Source: an uncultured Xanthomonas sp. (GTDB taxonomy: Bacteria > Pseudomonadota > Gammaproteobacteria > Xanthomonadales > Xanthomonadaceae). From it: DNA of 64,000 nucleotides. Below the pieces are notes generated by a model, which saw only the letters and a program-made list of their open reading frames with translations, ran no database searches and was not told the DNA's origin. Of the stretch, positions 6,930 through 16,742 are shown piece by piece (position 1 is the first letter of the stretch; each line of letters starts with the position of its first letter). Both the position numbers and the translations under genes were made by a program. The stretch covers positions 1 through 64,000 of the forward strand of contig CALTTS010000013.1 in the NCBI GenBank assembly GCA_943912265.1, written 5' to 3'.

Positions 6930-7208
6930 TTATTCCTCTGTCGAATTGTTGATGGAATCAGTGGGTGGGAACAGATAATTAAGCACGGTTTCCTGGTCCC
7001 GCTGAGCCAAGCGCGCCGCGACAATTTGACGGATCGCGCCGGCCGTCGCCGGCTCTTTTCCCATCTGCTTTTCCAAGGCCGTGCCCAGCAGCAGCAGGGC
7101 ACGGCTTCTGGCCTTCCTTTCCGCCGCAACATCGCGGCTCTGCAGGCGCTGAATCCTGGCATCCAGCTCAGCCCGCCTTGTCATCAAAGCTTCAATTCTT
7201 GTCACCAT
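6930..7208 (-). CDS. TraD/MobC-like mobilization accessory protein
   Basis: A 92-aa basic coiled-coil protein: TRIEALMTRRAELDARIQRLQ, then AERKARSRALLLLGTALEKQ. This pattern and length fit the small TraD-type accessory proteins encoded divergently from MobA/TraA relaxases on IncP/IncQ-like elements, which help assemble the relaxosome at oriT. It reads away from the relaxase gene with the oriT-like hairpin in between, exactly as in those modules. The family call rests on pattern and context rather than strong motifs. Confidence 0.6.
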   Translation of the reverse strand: MVTRIEALMTRRAELDARIQRLQSRDVAAERKARSRALLLLGTALEKQMGKEPATAGAIRQIVAARLAQRDQETVLNYLFPPTDSINNSTEE

Positions 7209-7378
7209 TTGATCGCCTGTTTTTAGGGGTCACGCGGCTATCTAACGTCCGCTCGCGTCTGCATTCAATACCCTCGCGATTTGAAGCAACTTGAAGCCAT
7301 GTAAAGCCAATACAGCGCATTTTGGATTGAGCGACAATCCCAACTGTCGCGGGAAACCATGCTTTACCCCCGGGCGGA

Positions 7379-7416
7379 GCAAGGGCGCAATATATGTCAC
7401 CCCTGCGGGGTGACAT
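7379..7416 (-). other. putative oriT: inverted repeat plus MOBQ-like nic site
   Basis: ATGTCACCCC (7394-7403) and its exact complement (7407-7416) form a 10-bp stem with loop TGC. On the minus strand the stem is followed by ATATTGCGCCCTTGC, which resembles the TAAGTGCGCCCT nic core of RSF1010-type oriTs, with the same order of hairpin then nic. Predicted nicking is after the T opposite 7382. It lies between the TraD-like gene and the relaxase, the expected place. Confidence 0.7.
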
Positions 7417-7469
7417 TGCGGCCTGCCGGCGGCAAAGGCAAAAGCAACCCAAAGTGCAGGAGCAAAATC

Positions 7470-8999
7470 GTGGCCATTGCATTCGTCGCCGCCCAGATAA
7501 TTGGCCGCAGTAACGGCCGATCCTCTGTGGCTGCGGCGGCCTACCGCACAGGCACACGGCTCACTGACACCCGCACCGGTGAAATCCACGATTTCACCCG
7601 CCGCGCAGGAGTGCGCGAATCTTTCATTCTGGCGCCGGCCGGGGCGCCGTCTTGGATGAAAGATCGCAGCGCGCTTTGGAATGGGGTCGAGGCCGGCGAG
7701 AAGCGCAAGGACGCCCAGCTGGCGAGGGAGCTAATAGTGGCGCTACCGCACGAGTTTAATGCCGCCCAGCGCCGCGCCCTGCTGGTCGATTTTGTCCAAG
7801 CGGAATTTGTCAGTGAAGGCATGGTGGCCGACGTGGCGCTGCATGCGCCAGACCAGGCCGGTGACCAGAGGAATGAACACGCCCACATCATGCTCACAAT
7901 GCGCGTGATCGAGGGCGATGCTTTCGGAAAGAAGGCCACCGAGTGGAACAACCGTGAGCTGCTGGAACGGTGGAAAAACCATTGGGCAGATCGCGTCAAT
8001 GCGGCCTTGGAACAGGCGCAAATCAATACCAGGATCGACGCCCGCAGCCCTGAGATTCAGGCCGTTGCCGCCGGCCACGATGTTGGGCTGGCCAACCTGT
8101 CAACTTTGCACCTTGGACCGGCGCTGTCGCGCCTTGAAAGGCGCGGCGTTCGCACCGAGCTCGGCGACCTGAATCGCGAGGTCAAAGTGATCAATTTTGA
8201 GCTTGAAAAAGCGCGGCGTGAGCTGGCCGCCACACGTGCGCCCGTGCCCAAGGAGGAACTACCGCCGGCACCTGTAGCGCAGGAGCCGCCCGTGGAATTG
8301 GAATCGCTGGGAGATCGCCTGCGGCGCGAGCTGAGGGAAACCCTTGCCTTGCCCAGTGCCCCCAACGCCACGGAGGCGCGGCGCGAAATTCAGCGCCAGC
8401 GCAGCGGCCTTACGGGCTTGGCCGCCCGCCGAATTCAAGAAAACGAGGTGCTGGCTGATGCCAGCCGCCGACAGGAAGCGGCGCGCCGTGCGCTGAAAAA
8501 ACTGGACCAGCGCCGCGAAGAATTGCAGCAGCGCGGCCGCCAGCTGGCCGCCGTTTCCAAGCAAAACACGGCGGCTTTGACGTGGCAGGCAGCCCACCCG
8601 ATTTTGGGCTGGCTGCACGCCCATACGCCCCTGAAATTCAAGGCGGCGACGCTTGCTGGCGCCCCCCAAAATTTGAAGGAGCAATGGCAGCAGGCCAAGG
8701 TTGAAAACCAGCAGGTCGAGGCCAGTATTTTGGAAAAACAGCAGGCCATGGAAACGGCCCGCCGCGAGTTCTGGCAGTTGAACCAGGAGACCCGCGCCGC
8801 CGCCGAGGTGGAAATCGAGGAAATCACTACGCGGCTGGACCACGCCGATGCGCTGGCTGACGGCCTGCAGCAGCAGGAGGCCGTCAGCCAGCTGGACGCT
8901 GAAAAACAAGTGCCGGAGGCGGCGCCAACGCTGCGGCTGTCACCGCGCGAAATTTTGGAGAAGTACACCCTGCGGCCGGGCGGGCCGCGCCCATCCTGA
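7470..8999 (+). CDS. mobA: MobA/MobL-family (MOBQ) conjugative relaxase
   Basis: The real start is GTG 7470: AGGAG lies 7 nt upstream and the protein then opens with the family N-terminus ending AAAAYRTG. Tyr25 is the candidate nicking tyrosine. NEHAHIMLTM (His137, His139) supplies the metal-binding triad together with an upstream His. Residues about 1-210 are the relaxase domain. The remaining 300 residues are a long, charged, Gln/Arg/Glu-rich helical region resembling primase/helicase-less MobA tails. It nicks oriT and pilots the strand through a conjugation system supplied in trans. At 509 aa it is a normal length for the family. Confidence 0.92.
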   Translation: MAIAFVAAQIIGRSNGRSSVAAAAYRTGTRLTDTRTGEIHDFTRRAGVRESFILAPAGAPSWMKDRSALWNGVEAGEKRKDAQLARELIVALPHEFNAAQRRALLVDFVQAEFVSEGMVADVALHAPDQAGDQRNEHAHIMLTMRVIEGDAFGKKATEWNNRELLERWKNHWADRVNAALEQAQINTRIDARSPEIQAVAAGHDVGLANLSTLHLGPALSRLERRGVRTELGDLNREVKVINFELEKARRELAATRAPVPKEELPPAPVAQEPPVELESLGDRLRRELRETLALPSAPNATEARREIQRQRSGLTGLAARRIQENEVLADASRRQEAARRALKKLDQRREELQQRGRQLAAVSKQNTAALTWQAAHPILGWLHAHTPLKFKAATLAGAPQNLKEQWQQAKVENQQVEASILEKQQAMETARREFWQLNQETRAAAEVEIEEITTRLDHADALADGLQQQEAVSQLDAEKQVPEAAPTLRLSPREILEKYTLRPGGPRPS

Positions 9000-9009
9000 G
9001 GATGCTTGA

Positions 9010-9495
9010 ATGAGTGAAGAAAATGAACTGATCCAGCAGTTTGAAAACCTGGGAAATGCGGTGGCGGCGCGGCTTGAAAAGCTGGGGGAAATCACCCAGG
9101 AGGACCATCAAAAAAATGTAGGGAAACTGTGGGGATTGGTCATCGACTTCCCTGAATATAATGGCTGGGATGACGATGAACGGCGACCGCCGATTGAAGC
9201 CCTGAGGCTTGCATTTTTGCCTGATAAAATGCTGGAAATCATCGAGGAAATTTCCAGCCTAAACTTGAAGGACAAATCCGCGGCGGCGACAAAAATTGAA
9301 GCCATCCCTCCTCAATTTTTGAGGGAAATTGTGGTCTTTGGTGAATGTATTTATGACCTACTGGTGCGGATGGATGACCTGGGTGATGGGGGTGGCAGGG
9401 TGATGGTGCTGGCCTGGAATTTTTGGCGCCCAGCTAGCCCAGCACCTGGCTGGCTGGGCGCTGGCCTCAGCCATGGGCCAAGAATGACCCTGTGA
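9010..9495 (+). CDS. hypothetical 161-aa protein downstream of mobA
   Basis: The ATG at 9010 follows GAGGA with 7-nt spacing and lies 10 bp after mobA, so the two are cotranscribed. The first about 120 residues are acidic and helical (LIQQFENLGNAVAARLEKLG; PDKMLEIIEEISSLNLKDKS). The last about 35 residues (from RVMVLAWNFWRP) are of different, Trp/Pro/Gly-rich character and may be read-through of a joined sequence. I do not recognise a family. Lower GC than the chromosome fits mobile DNA. Confidence 0.55.
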   Translation: MSEENELIQQFENLGNAVAARLEKLGEITQEDHQKNVGKLWGLVIDFPEYNGWDDDERRPPIEALRLAFLPDKMLEIIEEISSLNLKDKSAAATKIEAIPPQFLREIVVFGECIYDLLVRMDDLGDGGGRVMVLAWNFWRPASPAPGWLGAGLSHGPRMTL

Positions 9496-9559
9496 GGCCC
9501 TGCAGGCAGGGGCAGGTAGGGATATAGCCACCCCACCCCAGCATGGCGCCTCTACCCCG

Positions 9560-9901
9560 CCCCTGGCGGTCAAGGGCGCGATGCACGACAGCGCCAATGG
9601 CATCGGCGCCTTCGTGGCGTACTGCGCGATCTACATGATCATCATGACCACGGTGCTCCACAGCGTGTTCGGGCTGATCAACTTCGTCCCCGATTTCGTC
9701 CTTCGCTGGATCGGCCATCCCGAGGCGCGTGGCATGGACCAGAACGATCACGCCGCCGAGCACGTGTTCGTTGGCGCTGCGCAGCGCAATGCGGGCAGGC
9801 CGCTGGAAGCGGTACCGAAGTCAAAGCCGAGTACCGGCGGTGGTGGTGGTGGCGGCAACACCACCCAAGCCGATCATTCACAAGATATTCCGCCGTCGTG
9901 A
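9560..9901 (+). pseudogene. C-terminal remnant of a DotA/TraY-like conjugation membrane protein
   Basis: The frame open from before 9560 contains FVAYCAIYMIIMTTVLHSVFG and INFVPDFVLRWIG, a terminal membrane helix and the conserved PNxVLRWIG-type segment seen at the end of DotA/TraY proteins of IncI/Dot-Icm systems. A Gly-rich linker and tail follow (to TGA 9899-9901). Full-length members have several hundred residues; here only about 100 remain, with no credible start, so it is a fragment. It shows that the element, or its ancestor, once contacted a TraY-type conjugation region. Confidence 0.5.
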
Positions 9902-9931
9902 CCCACGTTTCATAAAGTCCAAGGACGACAA

Positions 9932-9955
9932 AAAAGGGGCCATAAGGCCCCTTTT
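9932..9955. terminator. bidirectional intrinsic terminator
   Basis: GGGGCC-ATAA-GGCCCC (9936-9951) flanked by an A-run on the left and TTTT on the right. It separates the TraY remnant (+) from the convergent coiled-coil gene (-). Confidence 0.85.
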
Positions 9956-9976
9956 CACATTGCTCGACCTTGCGCG

Positions 9977-10306
9977 CTATCGAGTGCGCTGCACGTTTCC
10001 CTTAGCGTCCATTTGCAGTCCATTACGCGCCATCTCCGGATTGATGAGCTGGTGGGTGATACGCCGCAAATAGGTCATTTCCTCTTGCCCACTCAGTTTC
10101 ACGGCCTCGCTCTTGTACGCGTTACGTTGGATCCGAACCGCATCAATTTGCGCCTGCGCCTGCGCCAGCTTGGCTTCGAGTTGGCGCGCATAGGCGCGCC
10201 ATTGCTCCACCTCGGCATCTTCGGTCTGGCGAGCGAGGATGCGACTGAGGCTGGCCGAGCCTTCGGCTGCATTGAAGCCGTTGTTGTAACCCGATTGGTA
10301 GCTCAT
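9977..10306 (-). CDS. hypothetical coiled-coil protein
   Basis: I chose ATG 10306 (MSYQSGYNNGFNAAEG) because GGGGAC lies 6 nt upstream; a longer frame to 10381 would add an unlikely Cys-rich leader. The 109-aa product has a central heptad-rich helix (WRAYARQLEAKLAQAQAQID through RNAYKSEAVKL) and a basic C-terminus, and no membrane segment. It lies between the bidirectional terminator and the AT-rich iteron region. A replication or transfer accessory role is possible but unsupported. Confidence 0.5.
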   Translation of the reverse strand: MSYQSGYNNGFNAAEGSASLSRILARQTEDAEVEQWRAYARQLEAKLAQAQAQIDAVRIQRNAYKSEAVKLSGQEEMTYLRRITHQLINPEMARNGLQMDAKGNVQRTR

Positions 10307-10512
10307 CAATTCGTCCCCGAATCCGTCCGTTCGCGGCGGTTGATCTACGCTAGCACACATGCAAATTTTAATGCAAGCCATCGCGCGCGCGTTTAAAGCT
10401 GTTGTTTTTTTTAAGATTTAAAAGCTCTTAAAAGCCATTAATTCGTTATCGAATAAAGCAAAAGCTTTAAATCAAAAACTACCCGCGCACGCGTAGCAAA
10501 ATACATGCCAGA

Positions 10513-10619
10513 CCCCAAAAACGGGGGCATTACACATTAAATCGCCCCAAAAACGGGGACATTACTCCCCAATTTTGGGGGCATAACACCTCAACCCGCC
10601 CCAATTTTGGGGGCATTTC
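10513..10619. repeat. four palindromic 21-bp iterons
   Basis: Units begin at 10513, 10545, 10567 and 10599. The first two read CCCCAAAAACGGGG plus RCATTAC; the last two read CCCCAATTTTGGGG plus GCATAAC or GCATTTC. Start-to-start distances of 32, 22 and 32 bp are close to three, two and three helical turns, putting all units on one face of the DNA. The flanking 10400-10490 is strongly AT-rich with repeated TTTAAAAGC-like strings. No gene is present from 10307 to 10693. A replication origin or a multi-site operator fits best. Confidence 0.65.
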
Positions 10620-10637
10620 ATCGCCCAAGCCCCAAAG

Positions 10638-10662
10638 ACTGGCGCCACTACGTGGCGCCAGT
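10638..10662. terminator. perfect 10-bp hairpin beside the iterons
   Basis: ACTGGCGCCA (10638-10647), loop CTACG, TGGCGCCAGT (10653-10662). It lies 32 bp downstream of the AlpA-like gene stop (minus strand) without a good U-tract. It could be a terminator or a structured part of the putative origin. Confidence 0.45.
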
Positions 10663-10693
10663 TCAAGAGGCTGAACCAAAATTTAAACAGGAG

Positions 10694-11005
10694 CTAAATG
10701 GTGCGGCGGCGGGCCTGCAGCACCTGGGTGGTGCTGCCAGCCGGGCGTCCGCGGCGCCTGGCTGGCGCCGGGGCGGACGGCGCAGCGGGCGGGCTGGCGA
10801 GGCCCTCAATCCACTCAATTACTGAATCTTTACTGAACCTTACGGCGCGGGCACCTGGAATTTTTAGGGGCGGCGGCAGGCGCCCCGGGGCCCTAGTGAT
10901 GTCAGACCTAACCGACGCCACCGACTTTTTTAAGAGGTCGGCCAAGTCTTGGATTGTCAAGATCAGAGGCACCTGATCCCAATCATTGATTTTACCATTG
11001 TTCAT
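10694..11005 (-). CDS. AlpA/excisionase-like helix-turn-helix protein
   Basis: Residues about 17-68 (LILTIQDLADLLKKSVASVR, then a PPPLKIPGARAVRFSKDSVIEWIEG wing) match the short MerR-like HTH of AlpA, excisionases and element regulators. The tail is Ala/Pro-rich and ends with an AT-hook-like RRRGRP. I chose ATG 11005 because GAGAG lies 7 nt upstream. In such elements these proteins control int transcription or act as recombination directionality factors. Its gene points at the iterons, so it could also bind them. Role inferred. Confidence 0.65.
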   Translation of the reverse strand: MNNGKINDWDQVPLILTIQDLADLLKKSVASVRSDITRAPGRLPPPLKIPGARAVRFSKDSVIEWIEGLASPPAAPSAPAPARRRGRPAGSTTQVLQARRRTI

Positions 11006-11098
11006 TTTCACACTCTCAGCTGGAGCCGCAGGCATCGCAGAAGCAGAGAGGGGCTGGCCGGCGCGCCTGCCCGCGCGGCGTGAGTTGGAACGCCTGAC

Positions 11099-11488
11099 CT
11101 ATGCCCAAGCCAGGCGCGGGGGCCGTTCCTGGCCGCCACAGGGGCCAGCCAAGACAAGACTGGCCGGCGGCCAAAATGGACCGCCTGCCAAGCGCGGCGA
11201 GGCCGTCGCCCATACTGCTGGGATCAAAATCACAGCTACTGCCAGCAAGCCAATGCCCCACCAAATAACCGAGATCGCCGCTGCTGGCAAAAGGGTGGCC
11301 AAAGGGGCCAAGGGCTCTTCATCGCCGACCAACACCTGGACAAGGATCCCCAGCAGCAGCAACAGCCCAGCACTGACCAAGCCCACATAGATTTGCCGCC
11401 TGTGTGCATCAAAACCCACCGCCACCACCTGGTAGAGGCGGCGGGCAGCAGCAGCAGCGGCGGCGGCAGAAGCAGGGTTCATTGGCAT
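11099..11488 (-). CDS. hypothetical two-helix membrane protein
   Basis: After an Ala-rich start (the first in-frame ATG is 11488) and an amphipathic RRLYQVVAVGFDAHRRQIYV, there are two hydrophobic helices: VGLVSAGLLLLLGILVQVLV and AISVIWWGIGLLAVAVILI. The C-terminal 30 residues are Pro/Gly-rich and may be poorly structured. It is 93 bp upstream of the AlpA-like gene on the same strand. No family recognised. It is less certain because the start site lacks a convincing Shine-Dalgarno sequence. Confidence 0.4.
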   Translation of the reverse strand: MPMNPASAAAAAAAARRLYQVVAVGFDAHRRQIYVGLVSAGLLLLLGILVQVLVGDEEPLAPLATLLPAAAISVIWWGIGLLAVAVILIPAVWATASPRLAGGPFWPPASLVLAGPCGGQERPPRLAWA

Positions 11489-11566
11489 GTTGTACAAGCC
11501 GTACGATGCAGCGTCAAGCCTTCCCCTGCAAATTTTTCAACCCAATCAGCCACTTATAGGCCCAAT

Positions 11567-11600
11567 GGGCCTAATTTTCGTCGTACAAAATCCGTACACT
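11567..11600. promoter_or_regulatory. integrase arm-type site near attR
   Basis: GGGCCTA, then TCGTACAAAA and TCCGTACACT, the counterpart of the motif at 4306-4333 near attL. The GGGCCTA is also the right arm of a 7-bp hairpin starting at 11557. Likely accessory integrase binding. Confidence 0.5.
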
Positions 11601-11637
11601 CGCCCTGCAATCTGATGCCATTCCAAGCCACACAAAG

Positions 11638-11668
11638 AAAAACAGCGCCCTGCTAAGGCGCTGTTTTT
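11638..11668. terminator. intrinsic terminator for tRNA-Ala, supplied by the element
   Basis: CAGCGCC (11643-11649) pairs with GGCGCTG (11657-11663); T5 follows on the plus strand and, reading minus, T5 follows as well. It lies 12 bp beyond the tRNA CCA end, inside the element. The element therefore replaces the terminator displaced to 4184-4207. Confidence 0.85.
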
Positions 11669-11679
11669 ACTGGGAAAAA

Positions 11680-11755
<76 letters not shown>

Positions 11756-11768
11756 ACGCGAGGCGCGC

Positions 11769-11798
11769 ATTCTAACCGGTCGCGCGCCCGAAAGCCAA
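11769..11798 (-). promoter_or_regulatory. tRNA-Ala promoter
   Basis: On the minus strand TTGGCT (11798-11793), an 18-bp spacer and TAGAAT (11774-11769), followed by the tRNA 5' end 14 bp later. Confidence 0.6.
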
Positions 11799-11929
11799 GC
11801 CTTTCATGCCGCTTGTCGCATCGGGCAAGGCAATTCACCCCGATGCGAAGCCACCGCGCTTCCCGCGCATCGGCCGGCCCGGCAACGGACCCGGCAGGAC
11901 GCCGCGGGAAACCGGCACCGCCGGCACGA

Positions 11930-12322
11930 TCAGCCCGGGAATGCCGGGAACTTCTCGTCCGGGTGATTGGCCTTCCATTCCCGGTAGGCGGCGGTGCCTT
12001 CCCATGCCACGAACGCGCGCGGCGTGCGGCCGCGGCCGGTCCAGGTTTCGCCGTTGTGCGGCAGCCAGTATTTCGGCGCGACTTCGCGCTTGCCCGGCTT
12101 GGCTTCGTGGCGGGCGCGGGTTTCGCCGGCGCCGATCACCGCGGCGATTTCGGATTTCTGCTTGGCGCCGAAATGCGGAGCGTAATCGTGCAGCAGTTTC
12201 ATCACCTCGGCGAAGGCGTCGGAGGCCTGCTGCTGGCGCAGCTCGGCTTCCTGTTCCTCGAGCTTGCGCAGTTCCTCGGCCAGTTTGGCCTTCGCGGCGG
12301 CGATGGACGACAGGTTCGTCAT
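11930..12322 (-). CDS. H-NS-family nucleoid-associated protein
   Basis: A 130-aa protein. It has an N-terminal coiled-coil oligomerisation region (AKLAEELRKLEEQEAELRQQ) and a C-terminal DNA-binding motif, TWTGRGRTPRAF, the signature loop that inserts into the AT-rich minor groove. The end (WEGTAAYREWKANHPDEKFP) is typical of xanthomonad H-NS paralogues. It silences low-GC DNA, which is notable right beside an AT-richer island, though the gene is on the core side of the tRNA. Good start at 12322; a TAGAAT hexamer lies 85 bp upstream. Confidence 0.9.
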   Translation of the reverse strand: MTNLSSIAAAKAKLAEELRKLEEQEAELRQQQASDAFAEVMKLLHDYAPHFGAKQKSEIAAVIGAGETRARHEAKPGKREVAPKYWLPHNGETWTGRGRTPRAFVAWEGTAAYREWKANHPDEKFPAFPG

Positions 12323-12500
12323 GTTCGGTTCCCTCGTGAAAAGTTTCGGGTCAATGGAAGCGGCGGATTCGATGCCGGACCATCCTCAACCCGGATCAAG
12401 CCGGAAATTCTAAGGCATTGCCGTTTTGCGCGGATGAAGGATTCCGCACATGCCGGCAATCCCCGCATCCTTTTTGGAAACCGCAAACCGCAGACAAAAG

Positions 12501-12524
12501 AAAAGCGGGCCGGAGCCCGCTTTT
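12501..12524 (-). terminator. terminator of pnp
   Basis: AAAAGCGGGC-CGGA-GCCCGCTTTT: a 10-bp perfect stem with A/T-rich base 26 bp past the pnp stop, ending the minus-strand cluster before the H-NS gene. Confidence 0.85.
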
Positions 12525-12549
12525 CTCGACTGCGCGACAACCCGCGGCA

Positions 12550-14658
<2,109 letters not shown>

Positions 14659-14762
14659 GGGGTTTCCTTGGATGAGACTTTCTGTTGGACCGCCCGCGGC
14701 CCCTGCCGCCGGCGGCTGGCCGGATGCCCCGGCCGGAGTTTCATTGCTGCCACAAAACGAAA

Positions 14763-14786
14763 CCGCGGCGCATCGCTGCGCCGCGG
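14763..14786 (-). terminator. rpsO-pnp intercistronic hairpin
   Basis: CCGCGGCGCA-TCGC-TGCGCCGCGG, a perfect 10-bp stem 12 bp after rpsO. On the minus strand it is followed by TTTCGTTTTG. It probably attenuates transcription into pnp and protects the rpsO 3' end. Confidence 0.75.
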
Positions 14787-14798
14787 CGGTGGATTCGA

Positions 14799-15059
14799 TC
14801 AGCGACGCAGGCCGAGTTTCTCGATCAGCGCCTTGTAGCGCTCGACGTCCTTCTTCTTCAGGTAGTCGAGCAGGCTGCGGCGGCTGTTGACCATCTGCAG
14901 CAGGCCGCGACGGCTGTGGTGGTCCTTCTTGTGGACCTTGAAGTGGCCGGTCAGCAGCTCGATGCGCGCGGTGAGCAGGGCGACCTGCACTTCCGGCGAA
15001 CCGGTGTCGCCCGGGCCGCGGCGGTTGTCTTCGATGATCTTCTGGGTGTCGATGGACAT
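14799..15059 (-). CDS. rpsO: 30S ribosomal protein S15
   Basis: The 86-aa product begins MSIDTQKIIEDNRRGPGDTG and contains GSPEVQVALLTARI and the HKKDHHSRRGLLQMVNSRR signature. S15 binds 16S rRNA helices 20-22 early in small-subunit assembly. Length and sequence are textbook. An upstream in-frame start at 15125 would add 22 unrelated residues and is rejected. Confidence 0.98.
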   Translation of the reverse strand: MSIDTQKIIEDNRRGPGDTGSPEVQVALLTARIELLTGHFKVHKKDHHSRRGLLQMVNSRRSLLDYLKKKDVERYKALIEKLGLRR

Positions 15060-15204
15060 GCTTTTTTCTCGGAGATGCGAAGCCGGCAGGAACGTGCATG
15101 ACGCACCGCGTGGCTCGCCGTTCATGGAAACGCGCCGAAGCGGCGCAAGGAGTGCCCCGAAAGGGCGGCGGAATTGTAACGGAGTGCGTTTCGCCAGACA
15201 AGTT

Positions 15205-16137
15205 TCAAGGACTTGCGCCGGCCCCGCCCGGCAGGAACAGCCGCTGCGGCGCCAGCAGGCCGGCCGCGACCTGCCCCAGGCCGATCGCGCCGTGCGGCCC
15301 GATCACCGCCACCGGGCCATCGGCCGTCACGCCGTCTTCCAGGCGCAGGCGCTGGCCCTGGCGGAAACGGCTTTCCGACCCGGCATCCAGCACCACCTTC
15401 GGGAACCCCGCCAAACCGGCGTCCAGCGGCAGCAGGCAGGCCTCGCGTGCGGCCTCGTCCATCTGTTCCAGCGCGTCCAGGCGGTACATGGCCGGCTGCA
15501 GGAACGGCTCGACCCACAGGCGCCGCAGCGCGGTGATGTGCGCGCCGCAACCGAGCGCCTCGCCGAGATCGCGGGCCAGGCTGCGGATGTAGGTGCCCGA
15601 GCCGCAGGTCACGCGCAGGCGCAGGTCCGCGCCGTCGAGGCCGAGGATCTCGATGGCGCGCACCTCCACCTCGCGCTCGGGCGCCTCGATCGCCTCGCCC
15701 CGGCGCGCCTTGGCGTACAACGGCTCGCCGCCCTGCTTGAGCGCGGAATAGACCGGCGCCCGCTGGCGGATGCGCCCGGTCAGCGGCACCAGCGCGGCCC
15801 GCACGGCCGCCGTGTCCAGCCCGGGAACGGGACGTTCGCGCAGCACCTGCCCGTCCGCGTCGTCCGTGTCGGTGACCACGCCCAGCCGGATGCCGGCCTC
15901 GTAGGCCTTGGCCGAACCGAGCAGCAGGCCGGCGATCTTGGTCGCCTCGCCGAAGCACAGCGGCAGCAGGCCGGTCGCCAGCGGATCCAGGCTGCCGGTA
16001 TGCCCGCCCTTCTCGGCGCGGAACAGCCGCCGCGCGGCCTGCAGGGCGGCGTTGGAACTCATGCCCTGCGGCTTGTCCAGCAGCAGGATGCCGTCCAGGC
16101 GGCGGAAGGCGATCTTGTGGCGCGGGGTCGGCTGCAT
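15205..16137 (-). CDS. truB: tRNA pseudouridine(55) synthase
   Basis: It makes Psi55 in the T-loop of tRNAs. Seen: LDGILLLDKPQGMSSNAAL near the N-terminus, and the catalytic motif GGHTGSLDPLATGLLPL with the nucleophilic Asp, then CGSGTYIRSLARDLGE. The chosen ATG at 16137 gives 310 aa (family about 300-315). Longer frames extend into a low-complexity Pro/Arg leader that belongs to the gap after rbfA. It sits between rbfA and rpsO as in most gammaproteobacteria. Confidence 0.96.
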   Translation of the reverse strand: MQPTPRHKIAFRRLDGILLLDKPQGMSSNAALQAARRLFRAEKGGHTGSLDPLATGLLPLCFGEATKIAGLLLGSAKAYEAGIRLGVVTDTDDADGQVLRERPVPGLDTAAVRAALVPLTGRIRQRAPVYSALKQGGEPLYAKARRGEAIEAPEREVEVRAIEILGLDGADLRLRVTCGSGTYIRSLARDLGEALGCGAHITALRRLWVEPFLQPAMYRLDALEQMDEAAREACLLPLDAGLAGFPKVVLDAGSESRFRQGQRLRLEDGVTADGPVAVIGPHGAIGLGQVAAGLLAPQRLFLPGGAGASP

Positions 16138-16318
16138 CACGTTTTGGAAGCGGATGACGGAGAAGGAGCGCGACGGCGTCGGGGCGATGTCGGCGGCCGG
16201 ATGCGGCGGGGAACGTGCCGGCGGCGCAGCAGGCCGGAGAAGCCCGCGGCGACGGCACGCACGCGCCCAGTTGGCCGGGCGACCCGCCACGCGGTGCGGC
16301 AGATGGGCAGCAGAACCC

Positions 16319-16675
16319 TTATTCGCCGGCGGCGGGGTTGTCGCGCAGCAGGGTTTCGATGCGTTCGCCGCGATCGACCGAATCGTCGTACACGAAATGC
16401 AGCTCGGGCACGTGGCGCAGCTTCATCGCGTGCGCCAGTTCCATGCGCAGCTCGCGCGCCAGCTCCTTCAGGCCGGCCAGCGCCTCGGCCGAGCGTTCGC
16501 CCTGCAGCGCGGTGAAGAACACCTTGGCATGGGCCAGGTCGCGGGTGACTTCCACGTCCGACACGCTCACCGAAGGCAGCCCGTGCTCGCGCACGGCGGC
16601 ATGCACCAGCAGGCCGAGTTCGCGGCGGAGCTGGGCGGAAACGCGGTCGGTGCGATGGAAGGATTTCTGCGGCAT
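16319..16675 (-). CDS. rbfA: 30S ribosome-binding factor A
   Basis: A 118-aa KH-fold assembly factor that matures the 16S 5' end and supports cold growth. The N-terminus MPQKSFHRTDRVSAQLRREL and the KVFFTAL strand followed by LRMELAHAMKLRHVPELHF are diagnostic. Start at ATG 16675; the frame is open further upstream, but only with Pro/Ser-rich sequence. It is 67 bp downstream of infB. Confidence 0.96.
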   Translation of the reverse strand: MPQKSFHRTDRVSAQLRRELGLLVHAAVREHGLPSVSVSDVEVTRDLAHAKVFFTALQGERSAEALAGLKELARELRMELAHAMKLRHVPELHFVYDDSVDRGERIETLLRDNPAAGE

Positions 16676-16742
16676 GGCGGTTCCGGATGGAGAGGGTTCG
16701 CGGCCGGCGGCCGGGCGGGACATCCGCCGGGCCGCCGCGGGG

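Noticed and set aside
7381..7416. Intrinsic terminator before mobA
   Set aside because: The strong hairpin has no U-tract in either direction and is followed by a nic-like sequence; oriT fits better.
10513..10619. CRISPR array
   Set aside because: Units are self-palindromic, only 21 bp, with spacers of 1-11 bp and no cas genes.
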